NCBI GenBank assembly: GCA_964059195.1 | Contig: CAXKWD010000007.1 | Location: 2,356,001 to 2,420,000, forward strand | Length of the DNA stretch: 64,000 nt | Origin: Ectobius pallidus | Lineage: Eukaryota > Arthropoda > Insecta > Blattodea > Ectobiidae | Direction: 5' to 3' | Shown: positions 44,534 to 57,299 of the stretch, piece after piece | Layout of the letters: each line of letters begins with the position of its first letter | Numbering within the stretch: position 1 is the stretch's first letter | Notes under the pieces: model-generated | What the model saw: only the letters and a program-made list of their open reading frames with translations | What the model was told of the DNA's origin: nothing | Database searches by the model: none | Made by a program: the position numbers and the translations under genes

Positions 44534-45379
44534 TAATTGTAAATGAATGAATGATTTATTCTTGTATCTGGAGTTATACAAATGATCACCCCTGGTGTTA
44601 CAGAAAGTTTTTCACCAAAAGGCGTCTGCATACATAAAAACTCATACATCTGAAATCAATACTACTACTAATAAATGTTTACCTTTTGTAAGTATATCCA
44701 TTTACCCTTTCTAACCAATTTCCCCTAAGCAGCTAATTTGTTTTTCCTATTTTATTTTAGCTATATATGAAAAAGTTTCCCAGTTCCTTTAGTGTTTTTG
44801 TGTTTTTTGTGACAGTTAATTTCTTATATGCCATTTGTTTATGTAACTTTAAAATTTTGTTTATTTAAAAACTTAAGTCTCAGTGTTTCAGTTTCGGGAC
44901 AACTTAAGATTATAAGCTCTTGATCTTCATTACTCAGACATAATGGGCAACGACCTTTCTCGAAATTCCTTCTTGCCCCTCTAAGCTCCATATCCCTAAT
45001 CTCCACCATGCCAGCCCAGATTTTTGTTTCTTTGAGCAATCATTCACACAATTTTCCATATCCCACATTTCTTTCATTTTGATGTAGAATACTAAAGATT
45101 TCTTTTCCCTCATTACGGCAAAATGGTTCTGCCTTTGTATATCATTACATCTTTTAATAACTACTTTTGAAATCACATTGATGTTTTTCTCCTCGTTCAA
45201 TACTGAATTCCATATCCACTTTAATCCTATCTCATCTAATGTTTTCCTAATGTACTGTATTCTGTTTCGATTACCATTATCATTCACTTGGGATTGGAAG
45301 CAGATTTTCACTATATTGATGATTATAATTCAAGAAACACTCATGAGATGTTTATATAATTCTATTCATTTTCGTAATT
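44534..45379 (-). pseudogene. LINE ORF2 C-terminal fragment with zinc-knuckle
   Basis: Two overlapping minus frames (44934-45311 and 44839-45039) read LKWIWNSVLNEEKN, then GARRNFEKGRCPLCLSNEDQ and a later SCPETETLRLKF, the cysteine-rich C-terminal tail found in I/R1/Jockey-type LINEs. A frameshift separates them. The 3' end runs into a CATT-repeat tail at 44534-44546. It abuts the 3' end of the next LINE. Confidence 0.6.
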
Positions 45380-48300
45380 AATTTTTTTTCATCATTATCA
45401 TATCTGGCTCAACTACCCAGGTCGGATCAAGGCCTCACTTAAAATTTTCTTCCAGGCTTCTCTGTTCCTGGCGACCTTCTACCAATTTTTAACTTTTAGT
45501 CTTTTTATATCTTTCAGCACACCGTCCATCCACCTGGATTTAGGTCTTCCAACTTTCCTTCCTTCTGGCTTATTTTCCATTACTCTCTTAGCCATTTCAT
45601 TGTTGCTCATTCTTTGAACATGTCCTGCCCATCTCAGTCTAGCCACTTTGATGTCGGTAACGACATCCGGTGTCCTATAAAGGTTATATAGTTCCTTGAT
45701 GTATCGTACCCGCCATTCTCCTGCATCCTGGATGGGTCCATATATCTTCCTCAGGATCTTTCTTTCAAAAATGCCAAGTTGGTTGGCAGTATCTTCCGTT
45801 AGGACCCAGGTTTCACTGCCATAGGTCAACACTGGCTTTATCAATGTTTTGTACAACCTAACTTTTGTTGTATGTGTAAGGAATTTAGATTTGAATTGTT
45901 TCACCATACCATAGTAGCATTTATTAGCATTTTGTATTCTTCTATTTATCTCTTGTTTAATGTCATTTGATTTGTTAACTTGGGAGCCTAGGTACACAAA
46001 ACTGTCCACTTTTTCAAATTTAAAATTTTCTATGCTAATGTATTGTTCATTTCTGTCATATTTCTTGTATTCATTGACAATCGTATATTTTGTTTTTTCT
46101 TCGTTTACTTGGAGGCCCATTTTACTTATTGCTTTATTTAAAGTTTTAAAGACTTTCATAACAACATTTTCTGTTCTGCCAATAATGTCAATGTCATCGG
46201 CATATGCTAAGATCTGTGACGATGGTTGGAATATTGTTAATCTTGTTTAGATGCCTGCATCCCTAATAACTTTTCCAATGCCAGATTGAAAAGTACACAT
46301 GAAAGTGAGTCGCCCTGTCGTAGTCCGTTAGTTGTTCGGAATGGATCTGATGTACCTGTTTGAATTTGGATTAAGTTTTGGTTATTTTCCATAGTTGCCC
46401 TTGTCAATCTTATTAGTTTATTGTGTATTTTTAATTCCTTCATTGCTATGTATAACTCCTTTCTATTAATACTGTCGTAGGTTGATCTAAAATCTACGAA
46501 CAGATGATGGGTTTCAATTTCATATTCTCTTGTTTTTTTTTTCAGGATTTGTCTCAGCACAAATATGTGGTCTGTTGTGCCCTTCCCTTGTCGAAATCCA
46601 CACTGATAATTCCATATTACTTTCTCAGCATAAGGTAGTAATCTTAAATAAAAAAATAGAGAATATTTTGTAGGTTGTTGTTAGTAATGTTATTGCCCTG
46701 TAGTTCTTGCAAAGCATGGCGTCCTCTTTCTTATATATTGGACATATCAATCCGGTTTTCCATTCCATGGGTGTTTCTTCTTTATTCCACGATAGCTCGA
46801 ACATTTTATATAGTGCCATTAAGAGTTCTCGTCCTCCATCGTTTAGGGCTTCTGGTGGGATGTTATCAATACTGGTGCTTTTTTATTTCTGAGCTCTTTA
46901 ACGACTTCTTGAATTTCTTCTATTGTCGGTGGATGACTTCCATTAAAATCATTAAGATCAACAAAATTATCTATAGGGTCATTCTTAAAACTGTAACATC
47001 CTCTATAAAAATTCTTTCTAGTCTATTATCCTCATCATCAGAAACATTATTAAAATGTTCTTTAAAATATTTACACCATTGATGTAAGATATCTTCTTTC
47101 CTTGTTAGGATATTACCAAGGTTATCTTTACAAATTGCAATTTTAGGGTTAAAACTTTGCCTATCTTTATTAATCAATTGATAGAATTTCCTTACTTCCT
47201 TATTACTTTCCTGAATTTCTTCCATCTTTCTATTTTCATGTTTCTCTTTTTTCTCCTTTGGATTTTCTTTTCTTCTCTTCTTTTATTTTTATATTCTTCC
47301 GTTGAGTGCCGGGTACAATTTTTTTGTAGTGCTCGTTGGTACGCTTCGTCTTTCTCTAATGTTGCCTTCTCACATTCCTCATCAAATCAATCATTGTTTT
47401 TATTCTCTCTTGTGTCCCTATAACATTATCAGCTTAGTTCTTTTAAGGAGTCTAGGTCATATCGCTTATTTTTAGTTGTGGTTGCGTTTTCATTCATATT
47501 TATTTTTCTATATTAACTTATTTTAGCTCTGATTGTTGCCCCAACTAGGGAGTGGTCAGAGTGAATTTTCGCACCTTTAAAAGTTCGACAGTCCACCAAC
47601 CTTGATTTATGCCTCTTCTCTATCAAGAAGTGGTCAATTTGATTTATTGTATGACTGTCAGGAGATTTCCAAGTTCCTTTATGTATTTTTTTTGTGAGGG
47701 AATGCTACCTATAGTCAGTCAGTCAGTCAGTCAGTCAGTCCTTTTGATATAGCGAAATCGATCAGTTTCACTCCATTTCCATTACTGTTACTGTGTAAAC
47801 TATGTTTATTTATGGTTGTATGATACATCTCCTCTTTTCCTATTTGTGCGTTCATGTCTCCTATGACTATTTGTATATCACTTCCTGGGCGTGCATCAGA
47901 GGCTTTCTCAAGATGGTTATATGCTATAGTTTTCTCCTCTTCTGGTTTCTTTTCTGTTGGCAGATGAACGTTGATTATGCTATAGCTAAAAAATTACCCT
48001 TTATCCTTAGAACTGATAGTCGTCCATTTACTGGTTTGAAGTCTATTACTGAGTGTTTAGCTTTTGTATTGACAGCAAATCCTGTGCCATACACCTGTTT
48101 ATCTCCACAGCTATAATAAATTGTACATTCTTTTTTTTTTTTTTTCATTTACATCTTCGCCAGTCTATCTAATCTCTTCTAATGCTGTAATGTCTGCTTT
48201 GTATTTAATTAGCTGATCAATTAACAATTTTAAAGCTCTTGGTTTATAGAGGGACAATACGTTCGAAGTACATCTTCTCAAATCGTTAACCTTTTTCTTT

Positions 48301-48530
48301 GCCATTGGTCGCCACAGTTTGATCCGTCCGGCTTGAATATCTTTGGGCTTCTCAACGGTTAAATTTTTATCAGGTTGGATTGTCAATCCAATGCCTCTTC
48401 GTCTGGCCCATCACCTTTGGCCTGTCCGGCTTGGGTGGCCCTACCAGGAGCTTACGCTCCCGTCGGCATAACTTATCTCTCAGAATCTCTTGGGCTCACA
48501 TCGCCAGAAGATGAGGGTACCATCGTGGAG
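45380..48530 (-). pseudogene. Nearly full-length RTE-like LINE, inactive, upstream of IR-C
   Basis: The minus strand reads, in order: 5' UTR to about 48400; endonuclease start (SLYKPRALKLLIDQLIKYKA, 48165-48386); linker (46971-47225); RT entry (PMEWKTGLICPIYKKEDAML, 46625-46819); palm motifs LFVDFRSTYDSINR and GLRQGDSLSCVLFNLALEKL (46237-46560); YADD box just before 46159; and the C-terminal region ETWVLTEDTANQLGIFERKI, LRWAGHVQRM and GRPKSRWMDG (45479-46159). Frames shift at least four times. An AGTC microsatellite interrupts the endonuclease. The 3' end carries an AATGATG and A-rich tail. The clade call (RTE) rests on remembered motif patterns. Confidence 0.8.
47713..47740 (+). repeat. AGTC tetranucleotide microsatellite
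   Basis: Seven perfect units inside the LINE endonuclease region; absent from the unit A tail because that part is deleted there. Confidence 0.9.
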
Positions 48531-48663
48531 GATTAAGTGTTTTTAGTGTAATTTAGTTTATTCAAAGTGATATTAATATATTACTATATTATTTAACAGG
48601 CTGCGAGTCATCAAGATTAATAAATAGTGTTCAAGTTTATTGATTCTTCCTTCCAACATACCG

Positions 48664-48729
48664 TGAAAGGGTTTGCAACAATTTAATTTGGATTATATAC
48701 ACTTAATACTAGAGGTGCAAACCTTTTCA
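48664..48729. repeat. 14-bp inverted repeat in the IR-C 5' flank
   Basis: Same arms as at 22687-22752 (48664-48677 and 48716-48729); both arms are unchanged although the spacer and surrounding flank have several substitutions. Confidence 0.6.
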
Positions 48730-48833
48730 GTGTGATAAAGAACAACCAACTTAATTAGAGCCTTGGCCCTTTCACTTCCAAGTAATACCTCCAGTTCCTT
48801 TGGAGTGTTGTTGAGCAAATGGTATAACTAAGT

Positions 48834-48841
48834 TATAAAAA
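48834..48841 (+). promoter_or_regulatory. TATA-like box upstream of IR-C
   Basis: TATAAAAA 87 bp upstream of the ATG at 48921, in a stretch nearly identical to the IR-B flank. Core promoter assignment is an inference. Confidence 0.38.
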
Positions 48842-48920
48842 CACATAGCTTTCCACTTAATACGGTCTAGATAATCCCTGGGTCTACTAGGAGATGGCAG
48901 ATTCATCTTGAGATTATTAC

Positions 48921-50726
48921 ATGAGTTCTGTTTTCAGGGTTTCCATCATCTTAATGATGTCGCTTGCTGCAAGTCATCTCCATGCAAGAATGGTACCTCC
49001 TAAGTACACTACTTTGGAAGAAGACTTGTCAGACTGCATTCTCGACATCTCCAAGACATATCTGAGGACAGACTTGCCGCTTCTTGTGCAGACACCCGAC
49101 ACTTGGCCAGAATTTTCTGAAAAAAGCAAGCATGGGGACAAAATAATAGAAGCTCTACAGAATAGAGGCAACGTACCTCTAGCTGTAAGCGGTCAAACGA
49201 AAAGCTTAGACTTAAACACTCGTAACGCAATGAAGCCAGGTTCATATCTCTTTATACTGACAGGGATTCGCAGAAGCATCTTTGCCATGGCTCACCGCAT
49301 GTTTCAAAGAATAGGGGCTGACATGAGGAACAACAGGGCTCCACTCATGTTTGTTACAGACAATCTTCCTGAACGATATGCTAAAATGCTTCTATCCATC
49401 GCTTTGGGGTTTGGTTACACAGAAGCCCTTGTTGTGAACCATGTACGTGACGAAGTCTACGTTCTGGGTTGGTTGCCAAAACATCAGAGGAACTTATGTG
49501 AACCAACTGATGTTCTCTTTCTGAAACCTCATTACATGGATACATGGAATTGTAAAGAAAAGAAGTTCGAAGGAAACGGCAATCTGTTCCCATCAAAACG
49601 CCTAGTTGACATTAAAAACTGCATTCTGTTCGGGAGAGTAGATTCCAATCTTTTGTACAATGCTCCTCTTATTGGTATGCCGTATTTTCTATTTAGAAAG
49701 ACTAAAATGTTTAGATTGTTTGACGTTAGTGTCCCAAGAGGCAATCATTTTACGCTTTTCATACCGCACACAGACTACCGCACTGTTGAACAATGCAGAG
49801 CAACATATCCTCACCTCAAAGAGGAATTAAGATGGTACGTTCCTTCCGGAACCACGGTGCCGCGGTGGTTGGCTATATTCAAGGCATTCGGTCCAGACTT
49901 GTGGATCCTAGCAGCCTTCACATTTATCATGGGCACAGTTGTTTCATATTTGCTGGCAGTGGATCGCAGTTTCACAAAAGCGGCGATGAATGCTTTGTTG
50001 TCACACTTGGCAGTGGGGGTGGAGGATAAGCTGGCAGGGACGATAGCTGCAACATTCTTCATGTTCTGGCTCTTCTACTGTCTTCATATTAACACTGCCT
50101 ATCAGGCTGCTCTCTTTGGGTTCCTAGTAAACCCTGGAGAAATTCCACCCATTCAGACCTTAGAGGAACTTGAAAATTCTGGGTTAGAAATGTATGCTTC
50201 AATGAACTTGTCTGTTTTCTTCGGAAATAAGTACGAGAACGTGACGGTGTATAAGTCAGACATGTCTAACATGTCATGGATTTCTAGAATTTCCACCAAG
50301 AAGGACATGGGAGTACTAGAGTTCATTAGCTCCATGAATACGTACTATGGACGTCTCCGAACAGCGGACGGGAAACCTTATTTCCATCCTCTCTTGGAGA
50401 AGGTTGATACGGTTTATTTCAGCGTGTTAATTGAGAGCGGACTGAATTGCATGATACACGACCATATCGACAACATGATCACCAGATGCATGGAGGCTGG
50501 ATTCTTTGAACGTCATACTAGACTGCTGAATTCTTATGGTGAACTGATCTCCAAGAACAACACTACTACAGATGTCTTCTCGTTTTCTTTGTCATACCTA
50601 GAAGGAGCTTTCTACGTGCTACTGTATGGTTTATTGTTCTCACTGTTTGTGTTTCTTTGTGAAGTTCTCTGCAATAAGATCGCCATGGCATTCCCTGATT
50701 TCACACGATCTCTGCAGTTGTCATAA
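48921..50726 (+). CDS. Divergent ionotropic receptor IR-C (complete, intronless)
   Basis: Complete 601-codon chemosensory receptor of the divergent insect IR type. Residues 1-22 form a good signal peptide (hydrophobic VSIILMMSLAAS, then HLHA before R23), which is why I chose the ATG at 48921. Residues 23-320 hold the N-terminal region and S1 lobe; there is no large iGluR-type amino-terminal domain. Membrane segment 1 is about 326-347, the pore loop 351-367, segment 2 about 374-400 with INTAYQAALF, the S2 lobe about 405-560, and segment 3 about 562-583, followed by a short cytoplasmic tail. No stop or frameshift is present. A TATA-like box lies 87 bp upstream of the ATG and the antisense 5' end of an RTE-like LINE about 390 bp upstream. 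As a tuning receptor it would be expected to work with a co-receptor such as IR25a or IR76b (family knowledge). Ligand unknown. Confidence 0.88.
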   Translation: MSSVFRVSIILMMSLAASHLHARMVPPKYTTLEEDLSDCILDISKTYLRTDLPLLVQTPDTWPEFSEKSKHGDKIIEALQNRGNVPLAVSGQTKSLDLNTRNAMKPGSYLFILTGIRRSIFAMAHRMFQRIGADMRNNRAPLMFVTDNLPERYAKMLLSIALGFGYTEALVVNHVRDEVYVLGWLPKHQRNLCEPTDVLFLKPHYMDTWNCKEKKFEGNGNLFPSKRLVDIKNCILFGRVDSNLLYNAPLIGMPYFLFRKTKMFRLFDVSVPRGNHFTLFIPHTDYRTVEQCRATYPHLKEELRWYVPSGTTVPRWLAIFKAFGPDLWILAAFTFIMGTVVSYLLAVDRSFTKAAMNALLSHLAVGVEDKLAGTIAATFFMFWLFYCLHINTAYQAALFGFLVNPGEIPPIQTLEELENSGLEMYASMNLSVFFGNKYENVTVYKSDMSNMSWISRISTKKDMGVLEFISSMNTYYGRLRTADGKPYFHPLLEKVDTVYFSVLIESGLNCMIHDHIDNMITRCMEAGFFERHTRLLNSYGELISKNNTTTDVFSFSLSYLEGAFYVLLYGLLFSLFVFLCEVLCNKIAMAFPDFTRSLQLS

Positions 50727-51117
50727 TGGTGCAGATAAGCTCAAATGTGTCTTGGTGAAGTTCTCTGTAATAGCATTGTTATGATACTCGCAAGGAAACT
50801 AGAAAAACTTGCCTCATACTGTTCTTAGTTTTATTGAAAGTTTGATTATAAAGAAGCCCACAGTATTTCATAGGTAAGTAACAGGATTGGTTGGTGGAAA
50901 CGTGACAGAAACCAAAGCAAAGATTGTAACCCCTTCATTCGAGCACAGAATGTAGCAATGGACTAACATGAAATGCTCTTAAAAATAATTGCGATACATT
51001 ACAGCACTGCAAGAAACCTGAGCCACAAAAATACACATAATCAATTCATAAATAATTTGAGAATGGTACTTGACTACAATAACGCGTTGTACAGTTTAAG
51101 AATGTGTATTAGGACTA

Positions 51118-51723
51118 CACTGACCGGCAAAAAAACTGATCACTGCGAAATTTGTTGTACTTTTAAGATTAAACATAATTTTGATTGGATGTTTTTACAG
51201 TGTTGTTGGTGAGGATGAACTATTATTTTTAATGGACCATTAGGTATAGAAACAGCATATCTGCTTTCTTCATATCTTCACTTTATCACCAAACAAAACA
51301 AAAAAACATAGCAATACGGTGATTTCAATATGATTATAAGCACTAGCTTGTCGTACATATTGCCAGGTGTTTCATTGTTGTATTGCGTCATTTCCTTCCA
51401 AACTGAACGGAAACTGTCTCCCTTCGCATCGCAGTGATTCTGTCAGTAAGTTTAGTTGAAATTATGCCTCTCAGTCCTGAAAACATTGCCAAAGCTGTTG
51501 CTCTAATTGATGATGGATGCAGCCTCCGTTATGGCGCACCATTCACCACAGTGCAAGAGGAAAAATGGGGAATTAAGTGTGAAATGTGTAATTAAATTTT
51601 AATCTTAAAAATGTATACAATTGCAGTAATTTTATTTCAAGCACTAGGCCTACTACATAATTTTTATTTAAACTTAATTTTTAAAAATTTCTTTAAGTAA
51701 TCGGTATTTTTTGCCGGTCAGTG
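51118..51723 (+). mobile_element. Tc1-like degraded element, unit C
   Basis: Third paralogous copy, remnant ORF 51464-51595. This copy carries private changes (for example valine to isoleucine at residue 8 of the remnant and a damaged right inverted repeat). Confidence 0.85.
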
Positions 51724-52257
51724 TAGTATGCATGTATATCTGTCGTAACAATAACAAGCTTGCCATTAGAATATCATGACGAAGGTTTTATATCTTTCAG
51801 TCTTAGACTTCGTCGTTTATATAAGGTTTAACATACCTTAGTCAACAGCATTCTTGATGTTCATAGATACGAGAAGTGTACAGTGTTCATTACCACGATA
51901 AAAATGAAATAGCATTAACAAAGGCTATATTATGATAACTATAGCTTCAGTCATATTTACTGTAAATTCTACGTCACAACTAAAGGATAAGCCTCGTAAC
52001 ATTGTGCATTGGGACTGGTGATACAACTAGATGTTAAGCACCCTAGCAAAATAATGTTAATCTTAAAAATAACCTTGAAAGAGTGAGAACTAGGGAATAT
52101 TACGATGAATGCGTTTCGAGTCCATTTCATATGTAAATTTGAAGAAAATCGGAATCTTTGGAAAATCTAATCTATCGGAATTATGCATCAATTTATTTAA
52201 TTTGGGCTATTAGGAGTTTTACAATCACTTCCAATTTTACGTAATGATAGTTGTGAA

Positions 52258-52541
52258 GGCAGACAGACTTTATTTCGCGTGATGATATTATTCTCGTTTG
52301 CATTTAATTCGATAATTATTATTTCCCGTATGATAATATATTGGAAAGTTCTAGTAGGAATAATTGATTGTGGAATTAAGGAAATAGCTGTTACGTCATC
52401 ACAAGAATGCTATGTTCACATATGTAATAATCTCGCGTCACAAAGTAAAGAAACCATTGCGGGCTTTGGAACAATTAGTTCGAAAAGTGACTTGATTTTC
52501 TGATGAGTTGTAACATGGATGCCTTTTAGTTTCTGTCTGCC
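52258..52541. mobile_element. Candidate MITE with GTGAA duplication, unit C
   Basis: Duplicate of the element at 2362-2645. Confidence 0.5.
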
Positions 52542-53125
52542 GTGAACTCGGCCGCACTGATGTTACGGACGGGGATCGACAAGAAGACCATCTGCATGGT
52601 TGGCAGAAACCATCGCTGGTCTCCGTGGGTTATCAGGTTTAGATTCGGGCTTGATTCCAAGTATTCATCGTCTTATTTCTGTATTTTCTTGGTTCACGAA
52701 GGAATGACCAAAAAGGTGAGTCCCTGTAAATCTTGTAGTGTTTGTTATTTGTTGTGAATATTAAATAGTCTGGTGTTGAACTTGTTTCTTAAAGGGACAG
52801 GGCACGTTTGTAATAGTTATATTTGCTTTAGTCTCGGAAATAAGAAATTCTTTATTATTGTGATTTAATGTCATCTAATTAATCGGTATTTTCAAAAGAG
52901 GAATAATTTATCTTCATGTTAAAGTTTCAGATTATGTGCTTAAAATGTGAAGGGTTGTTTTTTAAACGATGTTGTTACTTAAATGTCGTGTTTAATCATA
53001 AGTCCTGTGGATCTCGAGCTCAGGGTTCCTGAGATCGAGACGTGCAGGCCCTGGATTTGTCACCGTGAGTGTCTTGTTTTCTCCAGCCATTAGCATTGCT
53101 TGGTTTGGGTTGGTTTTGGAGTTGT

Positions 53126-53616
53126 TTCGAATACGTTTTATTGGATTTTCATAAAACTTGGTATACACACTTACAACGTCCAAGGGAAAAACCCCATTTA
53201 TTTTGAAACAAATCGGTTGACCGGCACAGAAATAACGATTAATTAATGGTCACAAAAGCCACATGGCTCACTCACTCACTGACATTAATGTTTGCCCACT
53301 TTCAGATGAGATAGAAACTTGAAATTTGGTACACATATAGCTTTTAGGCTGTAAACCACAGGAAAATTCCAAAAAGTTTATTATTTTTTATTTTTGGCCC
53401 TAAAAACCCCCGAAAAAGGGTTCGACTCGTCTCACTGACATTAATGTTTGCTCACTTCCAGATGAGCTAGAAACTTGACATTTGGAACACTTAGCTTTTA
53501 GGCTGTAAACCACAGGCAAATTCATAAAATGTTAATTTTTTAAATATTTAGCCCTAAAAACCCCGAAAAAGGGCTCGGTTTCCATGGCAACGGTGGGCAA
53601 GAATATTACCTACAGT
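53126..53616. repeat. Diverged tandem pair, 156-bp period, unit C
   Basis: Copy of the unit A tandem pair (repeat starts at 53281 and 53437). Confidence 0.65.
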
Positions 53617-54725
53617 GTTCACATATTTGGAAGTTGCAATACACTTTGAAAAATCTTTAGACATGCTACCGATAGAAGTAATTCGCAATTGGGAGGTCCC
53701 AGGTTAAAATCACAAAGCCAGCCGACTCTTATTTCCGATACGGTTTCAGTTCAGAACAAAAGCTTTTCCTAAGAACCTCACTGGGGGTTTGGGGGAAGAG
53801 CCCCCAACAAGAAAAGCGAGCTGCGTTGTCCGAAGACCCGAACCATATAGATTGGCTCTCGGAAGGCTTATCAGCGGCCGAAGTGCCACAAGCATTAGTA
53901 ACCGTAACTAAAGTAAACAAGACAAGTTCAGATGTATCAGTTTCTGTCAGTAGAATTACTTATTAAAGAGCATGCATTTACTTTCAGAAGTTCTATCCAG
54001 TTGGTACTACACACAAATCGTATTATTTGTCTATTTGACAGCATACAAACACAATACTAATTTTATAATGGGTATAACTAGCTACAATAATATTGCATGG
54101 CTCACATTATTCTAAACCTAACGTATCAAATTGCCGATAGCTTATTGATATTGTTCGTGCGCCTTGATTGATTGATTTCTTTATAACGATGTCAGTGTAA
54201 ATCAAATCAGGTAAACTGATGTAATAAAATGGCAGAATGCCTTTGTTTAATAAATGATAATAGAAATTATGATAGGTCTATGCAGCAAATAAGTTTTTTT
54301 TTTGTAATTGATCTCAGAGTTCAACTTCAGATCGATTCATTAAACAGGGCTTATGGAAGAACTGAGGTCTGAAGTTTGATAAGCATATGTGAAGGAATAT
54401 GTGAGTATCATCTATTCATTTTGAGAATGCAAGTGCTTGTCAACATCAACAGGAAATCTGAAAAGAAGAAACCGGCCAGAAATCATTAGAAAAGGATTGT
54501 TACCCGACCTCAAAGGACTCTAACTTGGTTAACACTAACCAAAACGCATGGAAAACTGTAGTGCTTAAGAAGAGTGAAGCTCAAAACAAACATCAAGAAG
54601 TAAAGCAAACTGGTGGAAGTTATAAACCGGAAGTAAAAGGGAGATGAACCAGAAAATTATTGACAGGAAATCAGTAGAAAAATAACCTTAGCACTATTAA
54701 GAGAACAAAATTTATTTTTGTATTA

Positions 54726-55536
54726 AGGTTTGAACCAACAGTGGAAAAACAAGATATGGAAACTTTTCTGACAGCTCATAAAAGTTATAATTATGTGGAG
54801 AGAAGTTGATCTCAAAATATCCGACCATTTAAAGTAGGAGTTCCTGAAACCCTGTGGGAAGATATTTTTGTGAAGATTTTTGGCCACTAAGTAAGTACTT
54901 TCAATCTCCCAAAACATACACGAAATTTAAACTCACAACGATAGGTGATGATTTGAGAAATCTAAAGTTGCTGTATACGAGTATAAATGTTCAGTGTTTA
55001 AACAGTAAAGAAAACATGTTGAGGATACATGTTGTAAATTACTTTGGATTTTTTCAATCTGTGTTGAGTTATGGTCTAATTCTGGGGAAACAGCTGCATA
55101 TAAATAAGGCGTTACAGAAAAAAAGCTTTGAGAAGAATAAATAACATTCCTTTCAAAGAACATTGCAAGCCTTTATTTAAGTCAAGTGGTATACTGACTG
55201 ACTGACATACTGGTAAATTTGTATGTTTTCTTACGTTTGCAGAAGAACTCTAGATAGATCAGACTAAGTTTACGTTAGATGTTCCTTACAGTAGGCTAGC
55301 CAAATGTCAAAACAGTTTCTCCATCAATAGTCTGAAACTGTTTAACAAGTTTTAATGATTGTAAACTTTTAGACTTTAAAATACTTAAGGAAAGATTATA
55401 AAAATGGCTATGACTAACATAAATGAATATCAAGACTTGAAATCTGTCAAATTATAAGTTTTATATGTGTATATTTTGACGTTGTCTATTGCAAAATTGT
55501 GTATGCCTATAGACAATAAAGAGTTGTGAGATTTGA
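54726..55536 (+). pseudogene. Decayed Jockey/CR1-type LINE 3' end, unit C
   Basis: Duplicate of 4830-5640, with the same disabling changes. Confidence 0.65.
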
Positions 55537-55735
55537 ATAGAAATTTAATGATTGTGTACAACACTGTGTACTTAGTGGAAACCTAGTGCCCCTAGGTTTT
55601 AGTTTTCCTTAAGATAAGTTATTAAAACAAAAGGTGTCTGCAATAAAGCGAGATCATTTCATTCCAAAGTAGTAAAAGTTTCTGTATTTTAGTAGATTTT
55701 TATATACTAGTTAAAATACAATAGATTAATTTACT

Positions 55736-56256
55736 GACAGTGAATAGTTAAAAGAATGCTGCACAACGTTTCGAGTCGTCCCTCGACCCTTCCTCAGGTG
55801 CCTCCTGAATCACACTGCTCACAAGACGAGGAATCTTCCACACTTGGTTGGTAACTATCGATCATAAACGTCGTACATCGAGCTTACTTGTCGACCCATT
55901 CATTTGGGACTCCAAATTCAACAGTCCTTTCAACCTCCTTGGATGGTGGGAAAAACATAATGATCGATTTATCACTCCTCAATCTCTTAATTATTTCCAA
56001 CCAATCTTCACTTATACCCCCTTCATACCTGTTCATTGAGACCTGTTGGTTTTCAATAATCTTCCATGCTTCAGTCACTTTTCTTCTAACCCTGTCAAAC
56101 ACAACTTTCACAACATTAACCTCACCAATTCGATGTTTATCTTGAACGATATGTTGGCTCAAACCTGTTGTAAATTTTCCATTCTTAATGTCCCTTTCGT
56201 GTTCTCTAATTCTAGCTCGAAAGTCTCTTCCCGTTTCCCCGATATAGACTTAGAAA
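55736..56256 (-). pseudogene. Penelope-like GIY-YIG fragment, unit C
   Basis: Duplicate of 5840-6360, with the arginine retained as in unit A. Confidence 0.75.
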
Positions 56257-56675
56257 TGTAATGGAAATGAATACATTTGTTACAGGATTAGGTCTACATG
56301 GCGACAACAGTTATGCCTACTAATTAATACGTGTAAATTACCGGTAGGTTCTGTTCTATTTTCTATATTTAAAATGTTAATAATATTATAGTGCTTACTG
56401 AAACATGGTGAAATAACAATGAAAAAGATTATCTTTATCTGAATATAACCAGAGCTGGTGTCTCCAAGTGTTTGCACACCAATGTCTATGATATTGAAAT
56501 TGTTCTCAGGCCTAATATTTAAATATTTTAGCATGAACTGTTACAACTTAAATTCCATGGTCTGTATAGTTACAGAATTGGAAATGATATTAGTCATCGA
56601 GTAGGCCTAATGTCCTATTTCAAATGGTAGCATTCACTGATTACCAACAACTTAATTAGTATTTTTGAAATTACT

Positions 56676-57046
56676 TTCAGCATGAAGTGAAGCAAAAAAT
56701 TCCCCAAAAGAATGGAAATTTACCATGGCTGAATAATACACTAGTCTCCTTGGTCCAGAGAAAAGAAAGGCTTATTATTACAAGGAAAGATTCCTCTTCT
56801 GAAATGAAACTTGTTAAATAAAAACATGTGCAACGAGAGAGTGAAATAAATACAGAATGCCATGTCTATTGAGAGGTGAAGTCTTCACTAAAATGATTCC
56901 TAACGAAATTGTGAATACTTTTACCCATTTAATCCTACGTGTGTTATAAAACACAAGCCACCTTACATGTAAAATATATACCATAAAACTTAAAAATTTC
57001 ATTTCAGATTTAAGCTCAATCGGAAAAATTAAAGTCATTGAAGAAG
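56676..57046 (+). pseudogene. Decayed LINE linker fragment, unit C
   Basis: Duplicate of 6780-7150. Confidence 0.45.
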
Positions 57047-57299
57047 AATAATCACAATTTTCATTTTATCACTATTGAACGCATCCATATGTGTTTTACC
57101 ATTAGAATATAATTTAGGCTCCAAATATTGGACGTTCCCATATTTCAAGACAGGCAAGACTGGTTGCTGAGGACTTGAAGTGTAATGTACTAGATCGTAA
57201 CAGGCCTATTCCTGTCATAGGTGGTGGCTCAACTCGATTTTTTTAGGGGGAATCTAAGTGAAAGAATCCAACAGCTTAGGCCTATATGCATATCTCAAG

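Larger units (their letters stand above)
48531..48920 (+). promoter_or_regulatory. IR-C 5' flank and presumed promoter
   Basis: AT-rich, bounded upstream by an antisense LINE 5' UTR. Holds the inverted repeat, the TATA-like box and a roughly 80-base leader. TTCTGTTTTCAG just after the ATG resembles a splice acceptor, so a spliced leader starting further upstream is an alternative to the intronless model. Confidence 0.5.
23830..49845 (+). repeat. Tandem segmental duplication, unit B
   Basis: Offset to unit C is a constant 26016 bp from 24711 to the window end at 37984. I saw only about three mismatches after 26263, although the first 1.4 kb downstream of the IR gene holds about ten differences. 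The tail beyond 37985 has no partner from unit C in this window. Confidence 0.9.

Noticed and set aside
45960..46250. Plus-strand hydrophobic ORFs opposite the RTE-like LINE
   Set aside because: Antisense shadows of the reverse transcriptase.
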